Assembly: GCF_025465935.1 (NCBI RefSeq)
Contig: NZ_JANLNV010000078.1
Span: forward strand, 56,581 to 120,580
Direction of reading: 5' to 3'
Origin: Pseudomonas sp. 7P_10.2_Bac1
GTDB lineage: Bacteria > Pseudomonadota > Gammaproteobacteria > Pseudomonadales > Pseudomonadaceae
DNA: 64,000 nucleotides
In this document: one piece after another, positions 18,600-27,463 of the stretch
How the letters are laid out: every line of letters begins with the position of its first letter
Position numbering within the stretch: position 1 is the first letter of the stretch
Notes under the pieces: generated by a model
The model's input: the letters and a program-made list of their open reading frames with translations, nothing else
Told to the model about the DNA's origin: nothing
The model's database searches: none
Program-made: the position numbers and the translations under genes

Positions 18600-20030
18600 A
18601 TGAATTTTCTGCGCCCGACCCTGTTGACGCTCGCTTGCCTGCTCGCATCACCGAGTTTTGCAGACGATTTACCGTCTCTGGGTGACGCCAGCTCAGCCAT
18701 CGTTTCTCCGCAGCAAGAATACCAACTGGGCCGGGCCTGGTTGAGCATGCTGCGCAGTCAGGTGTCACAGCTTAACGACCCGCAACTCAAGGACTATGTC
18801 GAAACCAGCGTGTACAAACTGGTTGAAACCAGCCAGGTGCAGGACCGTCGCCTGGAATTCATTCTGATCAACAGCCCGCAGCTCAACGCCTTTGCGGCGC
18901 CGGGCGGGATTATCGGGGTCAACGGCGGGCTGTTTCTCAATGCCCAGACCGAAGGCGAGTACGCCTCGGTACTGGCCCACGAACTCGCCCACTTGTCCCA
19001 GCGCCACTTTGCCCGAGGCGTAGAAGCCCAGCAACGCATGCAACTGCCCATGATGGCGGCCCTGCTCGCCGGTATCGTGATCGCCGCCTCGGGCGCCGGT
19101 GACGCCGGTATTGCCACCATCGCCGGTACCCAGGCGGCGGCCTTTCAGGAGCAAAGGCGTTTCTCGCGCCAGAACGAGCAAGAGGCTGACCGAATCGGCA
19201 TCCTCAACCTGGAAAAAGCCGGCTACGACCCGCGCTCCATGCCCACCATGTTTGAGCGCTTGATGCGCCAATATCGCTTTGACGCCAAACCGCCTGAATT
19301 CCTGCTCACTCACCCGGTGACCGAATCGCGTATTGCTGACACCCGCAACCGCGCCGAACAGGCCAAAATCGGCGGCACTGAAGACAGCCTGCGCTATCAA
19401 CTGATTCGTGCCCGGGTCCAACTGCAATACGAAGACACCCCTGGCCTGGCCGCCAAACGCTTCCGCCAACAATTGGACGATAACCCGAGAAACGACGTCG
19501 CGCGTTATGGCCTGGCCATTGCGCAAATCAAGGGCAGCCAATTCAACGAGGCGCGCGCCACCTTGAAGCCGCTACTGGACAAGTCGCCCAACGACATCAC
19601 CTACAACATGGCGCAGATCGAACTGGACATGGACAGCAACCGCCTGGCTGACGCCCAGCAGCGGGTCGACAGAATGCGCACGCTTTACCCCGGTAATTAC
19701 CCGCTGAATCAGGTCCGGGTCGACTTGCTGCTCAAACAAAACCGCCCGGCCGATGCAGAGAAAGCCCTGGATGCTTTGCTCAAAAGCCGCCCGGATGATC
19801 CGGACGTCTGGTATCAGGTGGCTGAAACCCGCGGATTGTCGGGCAACATCATTGGCTTGCATCAAGCCCGTGCCGAGTACTTCGCCTTGATGGGCGACTA
19901 CCGTCAGGCCATTCAGCAAATTGCCTTCGCGAAAAAGCTCACCAACAACTTCCAACTGTCGTCACGCCTGGATGCGCGCCAGAAAGAGTTGATGGATCAA
20001 GAGCAAGCAATCAAAGACATGATGAACTGA
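18600..20030 (+). CDS. Periplasmic M48 metalloprotease with TPR domain (BepA-like)
   Basis: BepA-type proteases take part in assembly and quality control of outer-membrane proteins such as LptD. A signal peptide ends at SPSFADD (about residue 22). The zinc motif HELAH with the third ligand in QEADRIGI is intact, and the C-terminal half (about 280-470) is TPR-like. The ATG at 18600 (MNFLRPTLLTLACLL) gives a proper signal peptide, and six in-frame upstream residues are excluded. The total is 476 residues, near the family length. It is divergent from tusA. Confidence 0.94.
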   Translation: MNFLRPTLLTLACLLASPSFADDLPSLGDASSAIVSPQQEYQLGRAWLSMLRSQVSQLNDPQLKDYVETSVYKLVETSQVQDRRLEFILINSPQLNAFAAPGGIIGVNGGLFLNAQTEGEYASVLAHELAHLSQRHFARGVEAQQRMQLPMMAALLAGIVIAASGAGDAGIATIAGTQAAAFQEQRRFSRQNEQEADRIGILNLEKAGYDPRSMPTMFERLMRQYRFDAKPPEFLLTHPVTESRIADTRNRAEQAKIGGTEDSLRYQLIRARVQLQYEDTPGLAAKRFRQQLDDNPRNDVARYGLAIAQIKGSQFNEARATLKPLLDKSPNDITYNMAQIELDMDSNRLADAQQRVDRMRTLYPGNYPLNQVRVDLLLKQNRPADAEKALDALLKSRPDDPDVWYQVAETRGLSGNIIGLHQARAEYFALMGDYRQAIQQIAFAKKLTNNFQLSSRLDARQKELMDQEQAIKDMMN

Positions 20031-20047
20031 CCCAACGGCATAAATCG

Positions 20048-20113
20048 GTAGGAGCGAGCCTGCCTCGTGATCTTTTAAAGGTTCAAAAGATCGCGAGACC
20101 AGCTCGCTCCCAC
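20048..20113. repeat. Complete REP-like palindrome
   Basis: The arms gtaggagcgagcctgcctcg and gagaccagctcgctcccac surround a gatcttttaaa core, as in 6793-6858. It lies between convergent bepA-like and nadA genes, a favoured site for this element. Confidence 0.8.
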
Positions 20114-20131
20114 AAACGGATCTATCAGTGT

Positions 20132-21190
20132 TTAGGCGTTACCCGCCAGTTTCAAACGAGCAGCCTGGGTGAAATCCAGCATGCGTTTGAGCGGGCGAAT
20201 AGCGTGTGGCACCAAAGCCGGGTCGACGAAGATCTCGTTCGTGCCTTTTTGCAGGCACTCCAGAGTGCGCTCCAAGGTGTTCATGGCCATCCACGGGCAG
20301 TGCGCGCAACTGCGGCACGCCGCGCCGTTACCGGCAGTCGGGGCCTCAACAAAGACTTTATCCGGACACAACTGCTGCATTTTGTAAAAAATGCCGCGGT
20401 CGGTGGCCACGATAAACGTCTTGTTCGGCAGCTTTTGCGCCGCAGCAATCAGTTGGCTGGTAGAACCCACCGCATCTGCCAACTCAATCACCGACTCCGG
20501 AGACTCCGGGTGCACCAGAATCGCGGCATCCGGGTACAGCGCCTTCATGTCTTCCAGTTGCTTGGACTTGAACTCTTCGTGAACGATGCAGGCACCGTCC
20601 CACAGCAACATGTCGGCACCGGTCTGGCGCTGGATGTAACGCCCCAGGTGTTTGTCCGGGCCCCAGATAATGGTTTCGCCGTTGTCCATCAGGCTTTCGA
20701 CAATTTCCAGTGCGCAGCTGGAGGTCACCACCCAATCTGCCCGCGCTTTAACAGCAGCCGAGGTATTGGCATACACCACCACGGTACGCTCGGGATGCTG
20801 ATCGCAAAACGCCGAGAACTCCTCGACCGGGCAGCCCAGGTCCAACGAGCATGTGGCCTCCAGGGTCGGCATGAGGATGCGCTTTTCAGGGGTCAGGATT
20901 TTGGCTGTCTCGCCCATGAACCGCACGCCCGCCACCAGAACGGTCTTGGCTGGGTGAGAAGCGCCGAAACGCGCCATTTCAAGGGAGTCAGACACGCAAC
21001 CACCGGTTTCTTCGGCCAGGGCCTGGATTACCGGGTCACAGTAAAAGTGCGCGACCAGTACCGCATCACGCGCTTTGAGTTCAGCAGCAATGGCTGCACG
21101 CAGCGTCGCCTCTTGCTCCGCCGTCAGCGCTTTAGGCTGCTTGGCATCGAGGTGGGCTTGGACCAGAAGTCGTTCAGAAATTTGCGTCAT
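20132..21190 (-). CDS. nadA: Quinolinate synthase A
   Basis: NadA condenses iminoaspartate with dihydroxyacetone phosphate to quinolinate in NAD synthesis, using a 4Fe-4S cluster. Conserved cysteines appear in [27 protein letters not shown] and [13 protein letters not shown]. The start ATG at 21190 ([15 protein letters not shown]) gives 352 residues, the usual length; an upstream in-frame start would add 32 low-complexity residues. It is a single-gene unit next to a REP element. Confidence 0.96.
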   Translation of the reverse strand: MTQISERLLVQAHLDAKQPKALTAEQEATLRAAIAAELKARDAVLVAHFYCDPVIQALAEETGGCVSDSLEMARFGASHPAKTVLVAGVRFMGETAKILTPEKRILMPTLEATCSLDLGCPVEEFSAFCDQHPERTVVVYANTSAAVKARADWVVTSSCALEIVESLMDNGETIIWGPDKHLGRYIQRQTGADMLLWDGACIVHEEFKSKQLEDMKALYPDAAILVHPESPESVIELADAVGSTSQLIAAAQKLPNKTFIVATDRGIFYKMQQLCPDKVFVEAPTAGNGAACRSCAHCPWMAMNTLERTLECLQKGTNEIFVDPALVPHAIRPLKRMLDFTQAARLKLAGNA

Positions 21191-21418
21191 GTTCGCAAGA
21201 CCTGCAAGCGCTAAGGCGCGAAAGTCGAGTGTACCACCGGCTCCGGACTGTCGAGTCCCGCCGGGAGAATGTGTGTTATCAGGCACGGACCAGCTATCAA
21301 GCGCGCTAAGGCTACAGAATAAGCATGCGATTCAAAAGTTTAATGTTGGTTTTGCCAGTGCAGGCAAGGTGCCGATGCGGGCAGGCAAACCCGCATCGGC
21401 CGGGAGGGGCCGGGCTAT

Positions 21419-22105
21419 TTACTGGAGTGCGGCCAATACACGCTCTGCCACCGGGCCACCCGAGGCCGGGTTCTGCCCGGTGATCAAGCGACCATCAGCA
21501 ATGGCGAAAGGTGCCCACGCAGCGTCGGCTTTTTCATAGTGAGCGCCGCGCTTCACCAGCTCGGTCTCGGTGAGATACGGCACCACATCAGCCAATCCGA
21601 CCAGCGTCTCTTCTTCATTGGAAAAGCCGGTGACCCGCTTACCTTTAATCAATAACTCGCCATTTGACAGCTTGATATTGAGCAAGCCCACGGCACCATG
21701 GCACACCGACGACACCACCCCGCCATGCTCATAAATGTGGCGACTGATCGCCTGCAACTGCGCGTTGTCCGGAAAGTCCCAAATCACCCCATGCCCACCG
21801 GTGTAATAAATCGCCGCGTAATCGTCAGCAATGATCTCCTGTGGTTTCAGCGTGGCGCCCAGGCGATTCATGAAGGCCTTGTCGTGATACCACTGCCAGT
21901 CAAGCGGCGAGGCCATGTCCTTGGCCAGGCTATGCGGGTCGATCGGGGTGTAGCCGCCCAGCGGGCTGACATAATCCACCGTGTACCCAGCGGCCTCGAC
22001 CTTGTGCACAAAATGTACAGCTTCACCCAGCCATAAACCCGTCGCGCGATCCAGATTGGGGTACTTCTCGACACTGGTCAGTACCACTAATATTTTTTTG
22101 CTCAT
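21419..22105 (-). CDS. DJ-1/PfpI family protein (Hsp31/GATase1-like)
   Basis: This 228-residue protein belongs to the type 1 glutamine-amidotransferase-like superfamily. The nucleophile elbow SVCHGAVGLL holds the reactive Cys followed by His, and YYTGGHGVIWDFPD forms the acidic loop. Relatives act as glyoxalase III-type enzymes, deglycases or holding chaperones. Nothing in the neighbourhood fixes its role. Confidence 0.88.
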   Translation of the reverse strand: MSKKILVVLTSVEKYPNLDRATGLWLGEAVHFVHKVEAAGYTVDYVSPLGGYTPIDPHSLAKDMASPLDWQWYHDKAFMNRLGATLKPQEIIADDYAAIYYTGGHGVIWDFPDNAQLQAISRHIYEHGGVVSSVCHGAVGLLNIKLSNGELLIKGKRVTGFSNEEETLVGLADVVPYLTETELVKRGAHYEKADAAWAPFAIADGRLITGQNPASGGPVAERVLAALQ

Positions 22106-22338
22106 CCCTGCCTCCAGTCAGTACGACGGGCTTTGTCGCCCTCGAACTGCACGACATGATTTCGTGCAGAGCCTGGAGGATAGACAAGTGGCATCTGGCA
22201 TAAGTGCCGTGCATCCAAAGCCCCTGCCCATTCATCGGCCGGGGCAAGCCGCCTCAGAACATAACTGGCGCATAACCCGCTGAAGGGCCTCACGCCTCAC
22301 GACGCGAAGCCCACACAGGCTTTGAGCTACATCAACGC

Positions 22339-23607
22339 TCACTGCCAACGCTTGAACAGCACGCTGGCATTGACCCCACCAAACCCAAAGCCATTTGAGA
22401 TCGCGTATTCAATCGCCAACGCCTGCGCTTGCCCGCGAATCAGGTTCAGCCCGGCAGCCGCGGGGTCCGGTGTCTCCAGGTTCAAGGTCGGCGGGGCGAT
22501 CTGATCGCGCAAAGCCAGCAAGGTAAAGATTGCCTCGATGCCGCCCGCCGCGCCCAGCAGGTGGCCGGTCGCCGATTTAGTAGCGCTGATGGCAACGCCG
22601 GGGTTGTCGCCAAACAGGCTGTTGATGGCGGCCAACTCGCCTTTATCCCCCACCGGCGTCGAGGTGGCATGGGCGTTCAAATGCTGGATTTGTGCCGGTG
22701 TGATGCCTGCCTGTTTAATTGCTTGCTCCATCGCTCGGCGTGCACCTGAGCCATCTTCCGGCCCGGCGGTCATGTGATACGCATCGGCGCTGGTGCCATA
22801 ACCCACCAGTTCCGCAATCGGCGTGGCGCCCCGGGCCAAGGCGTGCTCCAGTTCTTCGATCACCAACAGGCCCGCCCCCTCGCCCATCACAAAACCGTCC
22901 CGCGCTTGGTCAAAGGGGCGCGAGGCGCGCTCAGGGGTTTCGTTAAAGCCCTGAGACAAAGCCCGCGCCGCCGCAAAACCACCCAGGCTCACACGATGGA
23001 TGCACGCTTCGGCGCCTCCACACACAGCCACGTCAACTTCACCGGCGCGGATCATCCGCGCCGCATCACCAATCGCCTGGACCCCGGCAGCACAGGCCGT
23101 GACCGGCGCGCCCAGTGGCCCTTTGAGATGATGCAGGATCGACACATGCCCGGCCGCCAGGTTGCACAGGAACGACGGAATCGTGAACGGCGACAAGCGA
23201 CGTGGGCCCTTGCTGTCGGCGGTGCGCACCGCCTCGGCAATAGCCGGGAAACCGCCGACCCCGGAGGCAATAATCGTTGCCGTGCGCTCTTGCTGCAATG
23301 GGGTTTGCGGTGCCCAACCGGCCTGCTCCAGCGCCTCTTTGGCGGCGGCCAGAGCGAACAGAATGAAGCGATCCATCTTGCGCTGCTCTTTTGCGGGAAT
23401 CAGCGTATCTGGATCAAACCCGGCATCCGGGTCCTGGTTGCGATCAAGCACCTGTGCGCCAATACTGACCGCCAAATCACCGACCAGTGCTTCGGGCAAC
23501 CGACGGATTCCGGACTGGCCCGCCAACAGCCGGCTCCAGGTCTGCTCTACACCACAGCCAAGCGGGGTCACTGCGCCCATGCCGGTCACAACAATGCGTT
23601 TATTCAC
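22339..23607 (-). CDS. Beta-ketoacyl-ACP synthase II (accessory FabF)
   Basis: This enzyme condenses malonyl-ACP with an acyl-ACP in fatty acid synthesis. The 422-residue thiolase fold has the catalytic Cys in VTACAAGVQAIGDA, His in NAHATSTPVGD and the second His in KSATGHLLGAAGG. The standard pseudomonad fabF lies with fabD, fabG and acpP, which are absent here, so this is probably an additional copy like fabF2. It is divergent from an HxlR regulator 105 bases away, which may control it. Confidence 0.93.
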   Translation of the reverse strand: MNKRIVVTGMGAVTPLGCGVEQTWSRLLAGQSGIRRLPEALVGDLAVSIGAQVLDRNQDPDAGFDPDTLIPAKEQRKMDRFILFALAAAKEALEQAGWAPQTPLQQERTATIIASGVGGFPAIAEAVRTADSKGPRRLSPFTIPSFLCNLAAGHVSILHHLKGPLGAPVTACAAGVQAIGDAARMIRAGEVDVAVCGGAEACIHRVSLGGFAAARALSQGFNETPERASRPFDQARDGFVMGEGAGLLVIEELEHALARGATPIAELVGYGTSADAYHMTAGPEDGSGARRAMEQAIKQAGITPAQIQHLNAHATSTPVGDKGELAAINSLFGDNPGVAISATKSATGHLLGAAGGIEAIFTLLALRDQIAPPTLNLETPDPAAAGLNLIRGQAQALAIEYAISNGFGFGGVNASVLFKRWQ

Positions 23608-23712
23608 GATGACTCACTCCATAAATTGTGCTTGGTAGCAATACAGAGACGAAACTATCATTATGAAAGTAACAACCGTAAGCAAAACTTTTCGAGCCCC
23701 TCAGGAACTGCC

Positions 23713-24216
23713 ATGCAACGCACATCGCTAACAAACGCCGAATGCCCTGTTGCACGGGGACTGGAACGGGTCGGGGAATGGTGGAGCATCTTGATCATGC
23801 GCGACGCGCTGCAAGGGTTAAGGCGCTTTGATGAGTTTTCTCAGAGCCTGGGCATCGCCCCGAACATGCTCACCCGCAGGCTGAACACCTTGGTTGAAGA
23901 AGGACTGCTGGAACGCAGGCGCTACAGCGAGCGCCCGCCTCGGTACGAATACGTGCCGACAGCGATAGGAGAGGACTTCAAAATCGTGATCATGGCGTTT
24001 ATCGCCTGGGGCAATCGCCATTACGCGCCCGAGGGTGAAAGCCTGCAAATCGTAGACACACAGACCCAACACCCGATTGAGGTGGTGATGATGGACGCGG
24101 TGGCAGGCAATGTGGTGCCGATCGAACAGTGCACCGTCAAGGCGGGGCCTGCCGCGAGTGCGGGCATGCTAGAGCGTTTGGCACTACTGGCTGACAGGCA
24201 GCTTGAGGACGCCTGA
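23713..24216 (+). CDS. HxlR-family transcriptional regulator
   Basis: The 167-residue winged-helix protein has the HxlR core: CPVARGLERVGEWWSILIMRDAL, FDEFSQSLGIAPNMLTRRLNTLVEEGLL and the wing RRRYSERPPRYEYVPT. HxlR proteins often answer aldehydes or quinones. The ATG at 23713 is taken; the reading frame stays open far upstream, but only this part is conserved. The gap to fabF holds the imperfect palindrome actatcattatgaaagt (23654-23670), a possible operator for both genes. Confidence 0.9.
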   Translation: MQRTSLTNAECPVARGLERVGEWWSILIMRDALQGLRRFDEFSQSLGIAPNMLTRRLNTLVEEGLLERRRYSERPPRYEYVPTAIGEDFKIVIMAFIAWGNRHYAPEGESLQIVDTQTQHPIEVVMMDAVAGNVVPIEQCTVKAGPAASAGMLERLALLADRQLEDA

Positions 24217-24242
24217 AGCGGTAGCCAGGCGAAGAATAAAAC

Positions 24243-24326
24243 GTAGTCGCTGCCCCAATGACAATGCAGTGATCGGTGTGATGCGGCACCCCTGATCACC
24301 ACGCTGCCGGCCTCAGCAGCGACTAC
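24243..24326. repeat. REP-like inverted repeat (second family)
   Basis: The 11-base perfect arms gtagtcgctgc (24243-24253) and gcagcgactac (24316-24326) flank a GC-rich inner region between two convergent genes. A half copy starting gtagtcgctgcc lies at 34263. This differs from the gtaggagcgag family. Confidence 0.65.
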
Positions 24327-24336
24327 AGGAACAGGT

Positions 24337-24855
24337 TTAGTGGCAGATTTTGGCCGCTGCCGGATCGTTGGGGACAAACGAATCCGCTGCGCCTGGTTTC
24401 AACACCACGTAGCCACGGCGCCAAGGTTGGTCATCGACCATTTTCCAGCGGTGACCCGAGCCCGTGTTGTCGGCGGCCAGCAGCACTTCACCCGGATGCA
24501 GGGTGAACTTCTCACCGGTGCGGGTCTCGAAGGCCAGCGTGCCGGACAAGGTCATGACGTATTGCGGTTCCGGGTCGTTATGCCAGTCAAACGAGGCATG
24601 CGCCGGGGACTGCTTGAAGTGAATGGCCGTCACGTCGTTGCGCATGGTCTGGTCGATGGTCCCTTCCAGGACGTGCGAGGCGTTGTCCGCACCAGTGCAC
24701 AGCTTGTAGGCCTTGATGGTATCAGTGGCGGACGTGGCCGCTTGAGCGGCGCTCAGCGTGGCGAGCGTGATTGCCACAGCACCCGCGGTACGCAAGCTGA
24801 GGCGGCACAGGCCATGAATGACCGTGTCCCGCGACGAACGTTTTTTCTGATGCAT
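24337..24855 (-). CDS. Exported cupin-domain protein
   Basis: The 172-residue protein has a signal peptide ending SAAQA-ATSA (about residue 40). A cupin beta-barrel follows, with metal-ligand-like residues in SFDWHNDPEPQYVMTLSG and FTLHPGEVLLAADNTGSGHRW. Its role is unknown; small periplasmic cupins can bind or modify small molecules. The ATG at 24855 is chosen because the signal peptide then begins with a basic stretch (MHQKKRSSR). Confidence 0.8.
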   Translation of the reverse strand: MHQKKRSSRDTVIHGLCRLSLRTAGAVAITLATLSAAQAATSATDTIKAYKLCTGADNASHVLEGTIDQTMRNDVTAIHFKQSPAHASFDWHNDPEPQYVMTLSGTLAFETRTGEKFTLHPGEVLLAADNTGSGHRWKMVDDQPWRRGYVVLKPGAADSFVPNDPAAAKICH

Positions 24856-25052
24856 GAAACCGATTTCCCTAGTACTGAAATAGCCTGATTGGCGTTGATT
24901 CCAGACCATGTTCGACGGCCAAGTCATTCAGGACAACTAACAAATAATTCATTGAGATCAAAGCAACTGGCCAGCATCGCATGGGAAGTTGCATTGTGCG
25001 CTAAAGGTATAGACGCTAAATTGTTGACTCTTCCGACGCTAAGGTTCACGTG

Positions 25053-25526
25053 ATGACTGTCAACGACCCCACCACCCCGGCAGACGCTGGCAGTTGTGAT
25101 CACATGCTGCTGCAAAACCAGCTGTGTTTTTCACTCCACTCCACCTCCTTGATGATGACCAAGGTCTACAAGCCCCTTCTCCAGGCTTTAAACCTGACCT
25201 ACCCGCAGTACCTGGCAATGCTGGTGCTATGGGAAAGTGACGGCCTGACAGTGGGAGAAGTCAGTTCACGCTTGCTGACCGATCCTGGCTCACTGACACC
25301 ATTGCTCAAGCGGCTGGAGGCCGAGGGCCTGCTCAAGCGTGTACGTAGCCCGCAAGACCAACGCATGGTTCACCTGCTGTTAACCGACCAGGGCAAGGCG
25401 CTGTACGAAAAAGCCAAAGATATTCCACAGTGCATTCTGGCCGCCAGCGGGTTGAGTCTGGAACAGTTGAAAGCCATTCAGGAAAGCCTGCTGCTGCTGC
25501 GTAAAAACCTGCACACCGGTCTCTGA
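25053..25526 (+). CDS. ohrR: Organic-peroxide sensor OhrR (MarR family)
   Basis: OhrR represses ohr until its reactive cysteine is oxidised by organic hydroperoxides. The conserved N-terminal LLQNQLCFSLHSTS motif with Cys25 is present, followed by YPQYLAMLVLWESDGLTVGEV, the recognition helix and the wing SPQDQRMVHLLLT. The 157-residue length fits. The ATG at 25053 is chosen over a GTG one codon upstream. It lies upstream of ohr, and TTGTGCGCTAA-like half-sites occur near 24995-25022 in its own promoter. Confidence 0.93.
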   Translation: MTVNDPTTPADAGSCDHMLLQNQLCFSLHSTSLMMTKVYKPLLQALNLTYPQYLAMLVLWESDGLTVGEVSSRLLTDPGSLTPLLKRLEAEGLLKRVRSPQDQRMVHLLLTDQGKALYEKAKDIPQCILAASGLSLEQLKAIQESLLLLRKNLHTGL

Positions 25527-25556
25527 ATCAGTGACATCGGCTGGGACGTGCTTGAC

Positions 25557-25608
25557 TCGAGATCGTTGCTTTGAGGCAAAAAAGATCGCGAGGCTAACTC
25601 GCCCCTGC
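25557..25608. repeat. Decayed REP-like element
   Basis: The right half (aaaagatcgcgaggctaactcg) resembles the gtaggagcgag family, while the left half retains only gatcg. Confidence 0.45.
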
Positions 25609-25688
25609 TGACCGCCGCGCTTCGAAAAATAAATAACCTTTTAAATCAGATAGATAGACCAAATTCAGGTCTCTCACAAAAAATTAAC

Positions 25689-25755
25689 TTGCGCGCAAAA
25701 TAATTGAGCGCTAACTTTTAGCCATCTAATTAGCGCGCAAACAATTAGCGCTAAA
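25689..25755 (+). promoter_or_regulatory. OhrR operator pair upstream of ohr
   Basis: Two tandem copies of a composite site lie 40 bases before ohr: ttgcgcgcaaaataattgag followed by cgctaa (25689-25714), and ttagcgcgcaaacaattagc followed by gctaa (25730-25753). The elements gcgcgcaa and agcgctaa recur with the same spacing. They fit OhrR operators, which are AT-rich with a GCGC core in proteobacteria. Confidence 0.6.
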
Positions 25756-25795
25756 GATAAAGCCTTTCAGCCACCCTCTCGCAGGAAAAACCGTT

Positions 25796-26215
25796 ATGAA
25801 CGTTCTCTATACTGCCGTTGCAACCGCTACCGGTGGCCGTGATGGCCGCGCTGTTTCGAGTGACAAGCTTCTCGACGTCAAACTGACCACCCCAAAAGAA
25901 CTGGGTGGAGCTGGCGGTGCAGCCACCAACCCGGAGCAACTGTTCGCGGCCGGCTACTCGGCGTGTTTCATCGGTGCCTTGAAGTTCGTGGCTAGCCAGA
26001 GCAAGCGCAGCATTCCTGCCGACACCTCGATCACTGCTCACGTGGGTATTGGCCAGATTCCTGGCGGTTTCGGGCTGGACATTGATCTGCACATCAACCT
26101 GCCGGGCCTTGAGCAAGCCGATGCTCAAGCGCTGGTAGAGGCAGCACACCAAGTGTGCCCTTACTCCAACGCCACCCGCGGCAACGTCGACGTCCGCCTG
26201 CACGTGAGCGTTTAA
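25796..26215 (+). CDS. ohr: Organic hydroperoxide resistance protein Ohr
   Basis: Ohr is a thiol peroxidase that reduces organic and fatty-acid hydroperoxides using lipoyl proteins. The 139-residue protein keeps both catalytic cysteines: Cys57 in GYSACFIGAL and Cys121 in HQVCPYSNATRGN. It follows ohrR by 270 bases that hold the paired operator sites, and is closed by a terminator. Confidence 0.96.
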   Translation: MNVLYTAVATATGGRDGRAVSSDKLLDVKLTTPKELGGAGGAATNPEQLFAAGYSACFIGALKFVASQSKRSIPADTSITAHVGIGQIPGGFGLDIDLHINLPGLEQADAQALVEAAHQVCPYSNATRGNVDVRLHVSV

Positions 26216-26232
26216 AGCCCGACTGTTAACAG

Positions 26233-26270
26233 AAAACGCGCCTGGCCGGATGTGCTCCAGGCGCGTTTTT
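26233..26270 (+). terminator. Terminator between ohr and the CGL gene
   Basis: The arms acgcgcctgg (26236-26245) and ccaggcgcgt (26257-26266) are flanked by A and T runs, so the hairpin works for both convergent genes. Confidence 0.88.
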
Positions 26271-26287
26271 ACTGTCAATCACTCCAG

Positions 26288-27463
26288 TCAAATCTTCGCC
26301 AACGCTTGTGCCAGATCAGCGCGCAAGTCTTCGACATCCTCAACACCCACCGACAAGCGCACCAAACCATCGCCAATGCCCAGTTGCGCACGGGTTTCGA
26401 CCGGGATAGTGGCATGGGTCATGATGGCCGGGTGCTCGATCAGGCTTTCAACACCGCCCAGGCTCTCGGCCAAGGCAAAAATCTGCACGTTTTCGAGAAA
26501 ACGTCGGGCTCCTGCCAGGTCAGTGTTCAGATCGATGGATATCATCCCGCCAAAACCGCGCATCTGCCGACGTGCCAAGTCGTGCTGCGGGTGCGAAGCC
26601 AGGCCGGGGTAGTAGACGCGGGCGACTTGCGGCTGGCGCTCCAGCCACTGCGCAAGCTCCAACGCGTTGCTGCAATGGCGCTCCATGCGCAAGGCCAGGG
26701 TTTTGACGCCGCGCAAGGTGAGAAACGCGTCAAACGGTCCAGCAATCGCACCCACAGCGTTTTGCAAGAATCGCAGGCGTTCCGCCAACTCAAGATGCTT
26801 GACGATGGCGATGCCGCCGATCACATCAGAGTGGCCGTTCAAATACTTGGTGGTCGAGTGCACCACCACGTCAAAGCCCAACTCAAGCGGGCGCTGCACC
26901 CATGGGCTGGCGAAGGTGTTATCGGCCACGCAGAGGATCCCGCGGTCATGGCAAATACGAGCGATGGCTGACAGGTCCGTGAGGCTGAGCAACGGGTTGC
27001 TCGGGGTTTCGACCCAGACCATCCGCGTGTTGTCCTGCAGCGAAGCCTCAAATGCGCCAAGGTCCGTCAGGTCGACGAAGCTGAAGCTATGCCCGGCGCT
27101 ACGCTGGCGCACCTTGTCAAACAGACGGAACGTACCGCCGTAGAGGTCATTGCCCGAGACGATGTGTGAACCGGCATCCAGCAACTCCAGCACGGTCGAA
27201 ATGGCTGCAAGACCGGACGCAAATGCGAAGGCATCCGTTCCGCCCTCAAGGTCCGCGACACAGCGCTCAAGGGCAAACCGCGTCGGGTTGTGCGAGCGCC
27301 CGTAGTCCAGGCCCTTATGCACGCCGGGACTTTCTTGCAAATAAGTGGAGTTGGCATAAATCGGTGGCATCAGCGCCCCTGTAGAAGGGTCGGGCTCTTG
27401 CCCCGCATGGATCACGCGGGTGGCAAACGCCTGTGATGCAGCGGTTTCATCGTGCTGACTCAT
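26288..27463 (-). CDS. Cystathionine gamma-lyase type PLP enzyme
   Basis: This Cys/Met-metabolism PLP enzyme of 391 residues probably cleaves cystathionine to cysteine, 2-oxobutyrate and ammonia. The PLP lysine is in HSTTKYLNGHSD, and the cofactor loops FASGLAAIS and DNTFASPW are present. It overlaps the upstream cystathionine beta-synthase gene by four bases (ATGA), which supports a two-step reverse-transsulfuration route rather than a gamma-synthase role. The same pair occurs in P. aeruginosa (PA0399-PA0400). Confidence 0.92.
   Translation of the reverse strand: MSQHDETAASQAFATRVIHAGQEPDPSTGALMPPIYANSTYLQESPGVHKGLDYGRSHNPTRFALERCVADLEGGTDAFAFASGLAAISTVLELLDAGSHIVSGNDLYGGTFRLFDKVRQRSAGHSFSFVDLTDLGAFEASLQDNTRMVWVETPSNPLLSLTDLSAIARICHDRGILCVADNTFASPWVQRPLELGFDVVVHSTTKYLNGHSDVIGGIAIVKHLELAERLRFLQNAVGAIAGPFDAFLTLRGVKTLALRMERHCSNALELAQWLERQPQVARVYYPGLASHPQHDLARRQMRGFGGMISIDLNTDLAGARRFLENVQIFALAESLGGVESLIEHPAIMTHATIPVETRAQLGIGDGLVRLSVGVEDVEDLRADLAQALAKI

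Noticed and set aside
22774..23712. N-terminal extension of the HxlR gene running antisense through fabF
   Set aside because: Only the part from 23713 is HxlR-like. The upstream part is the antisense of fabF.
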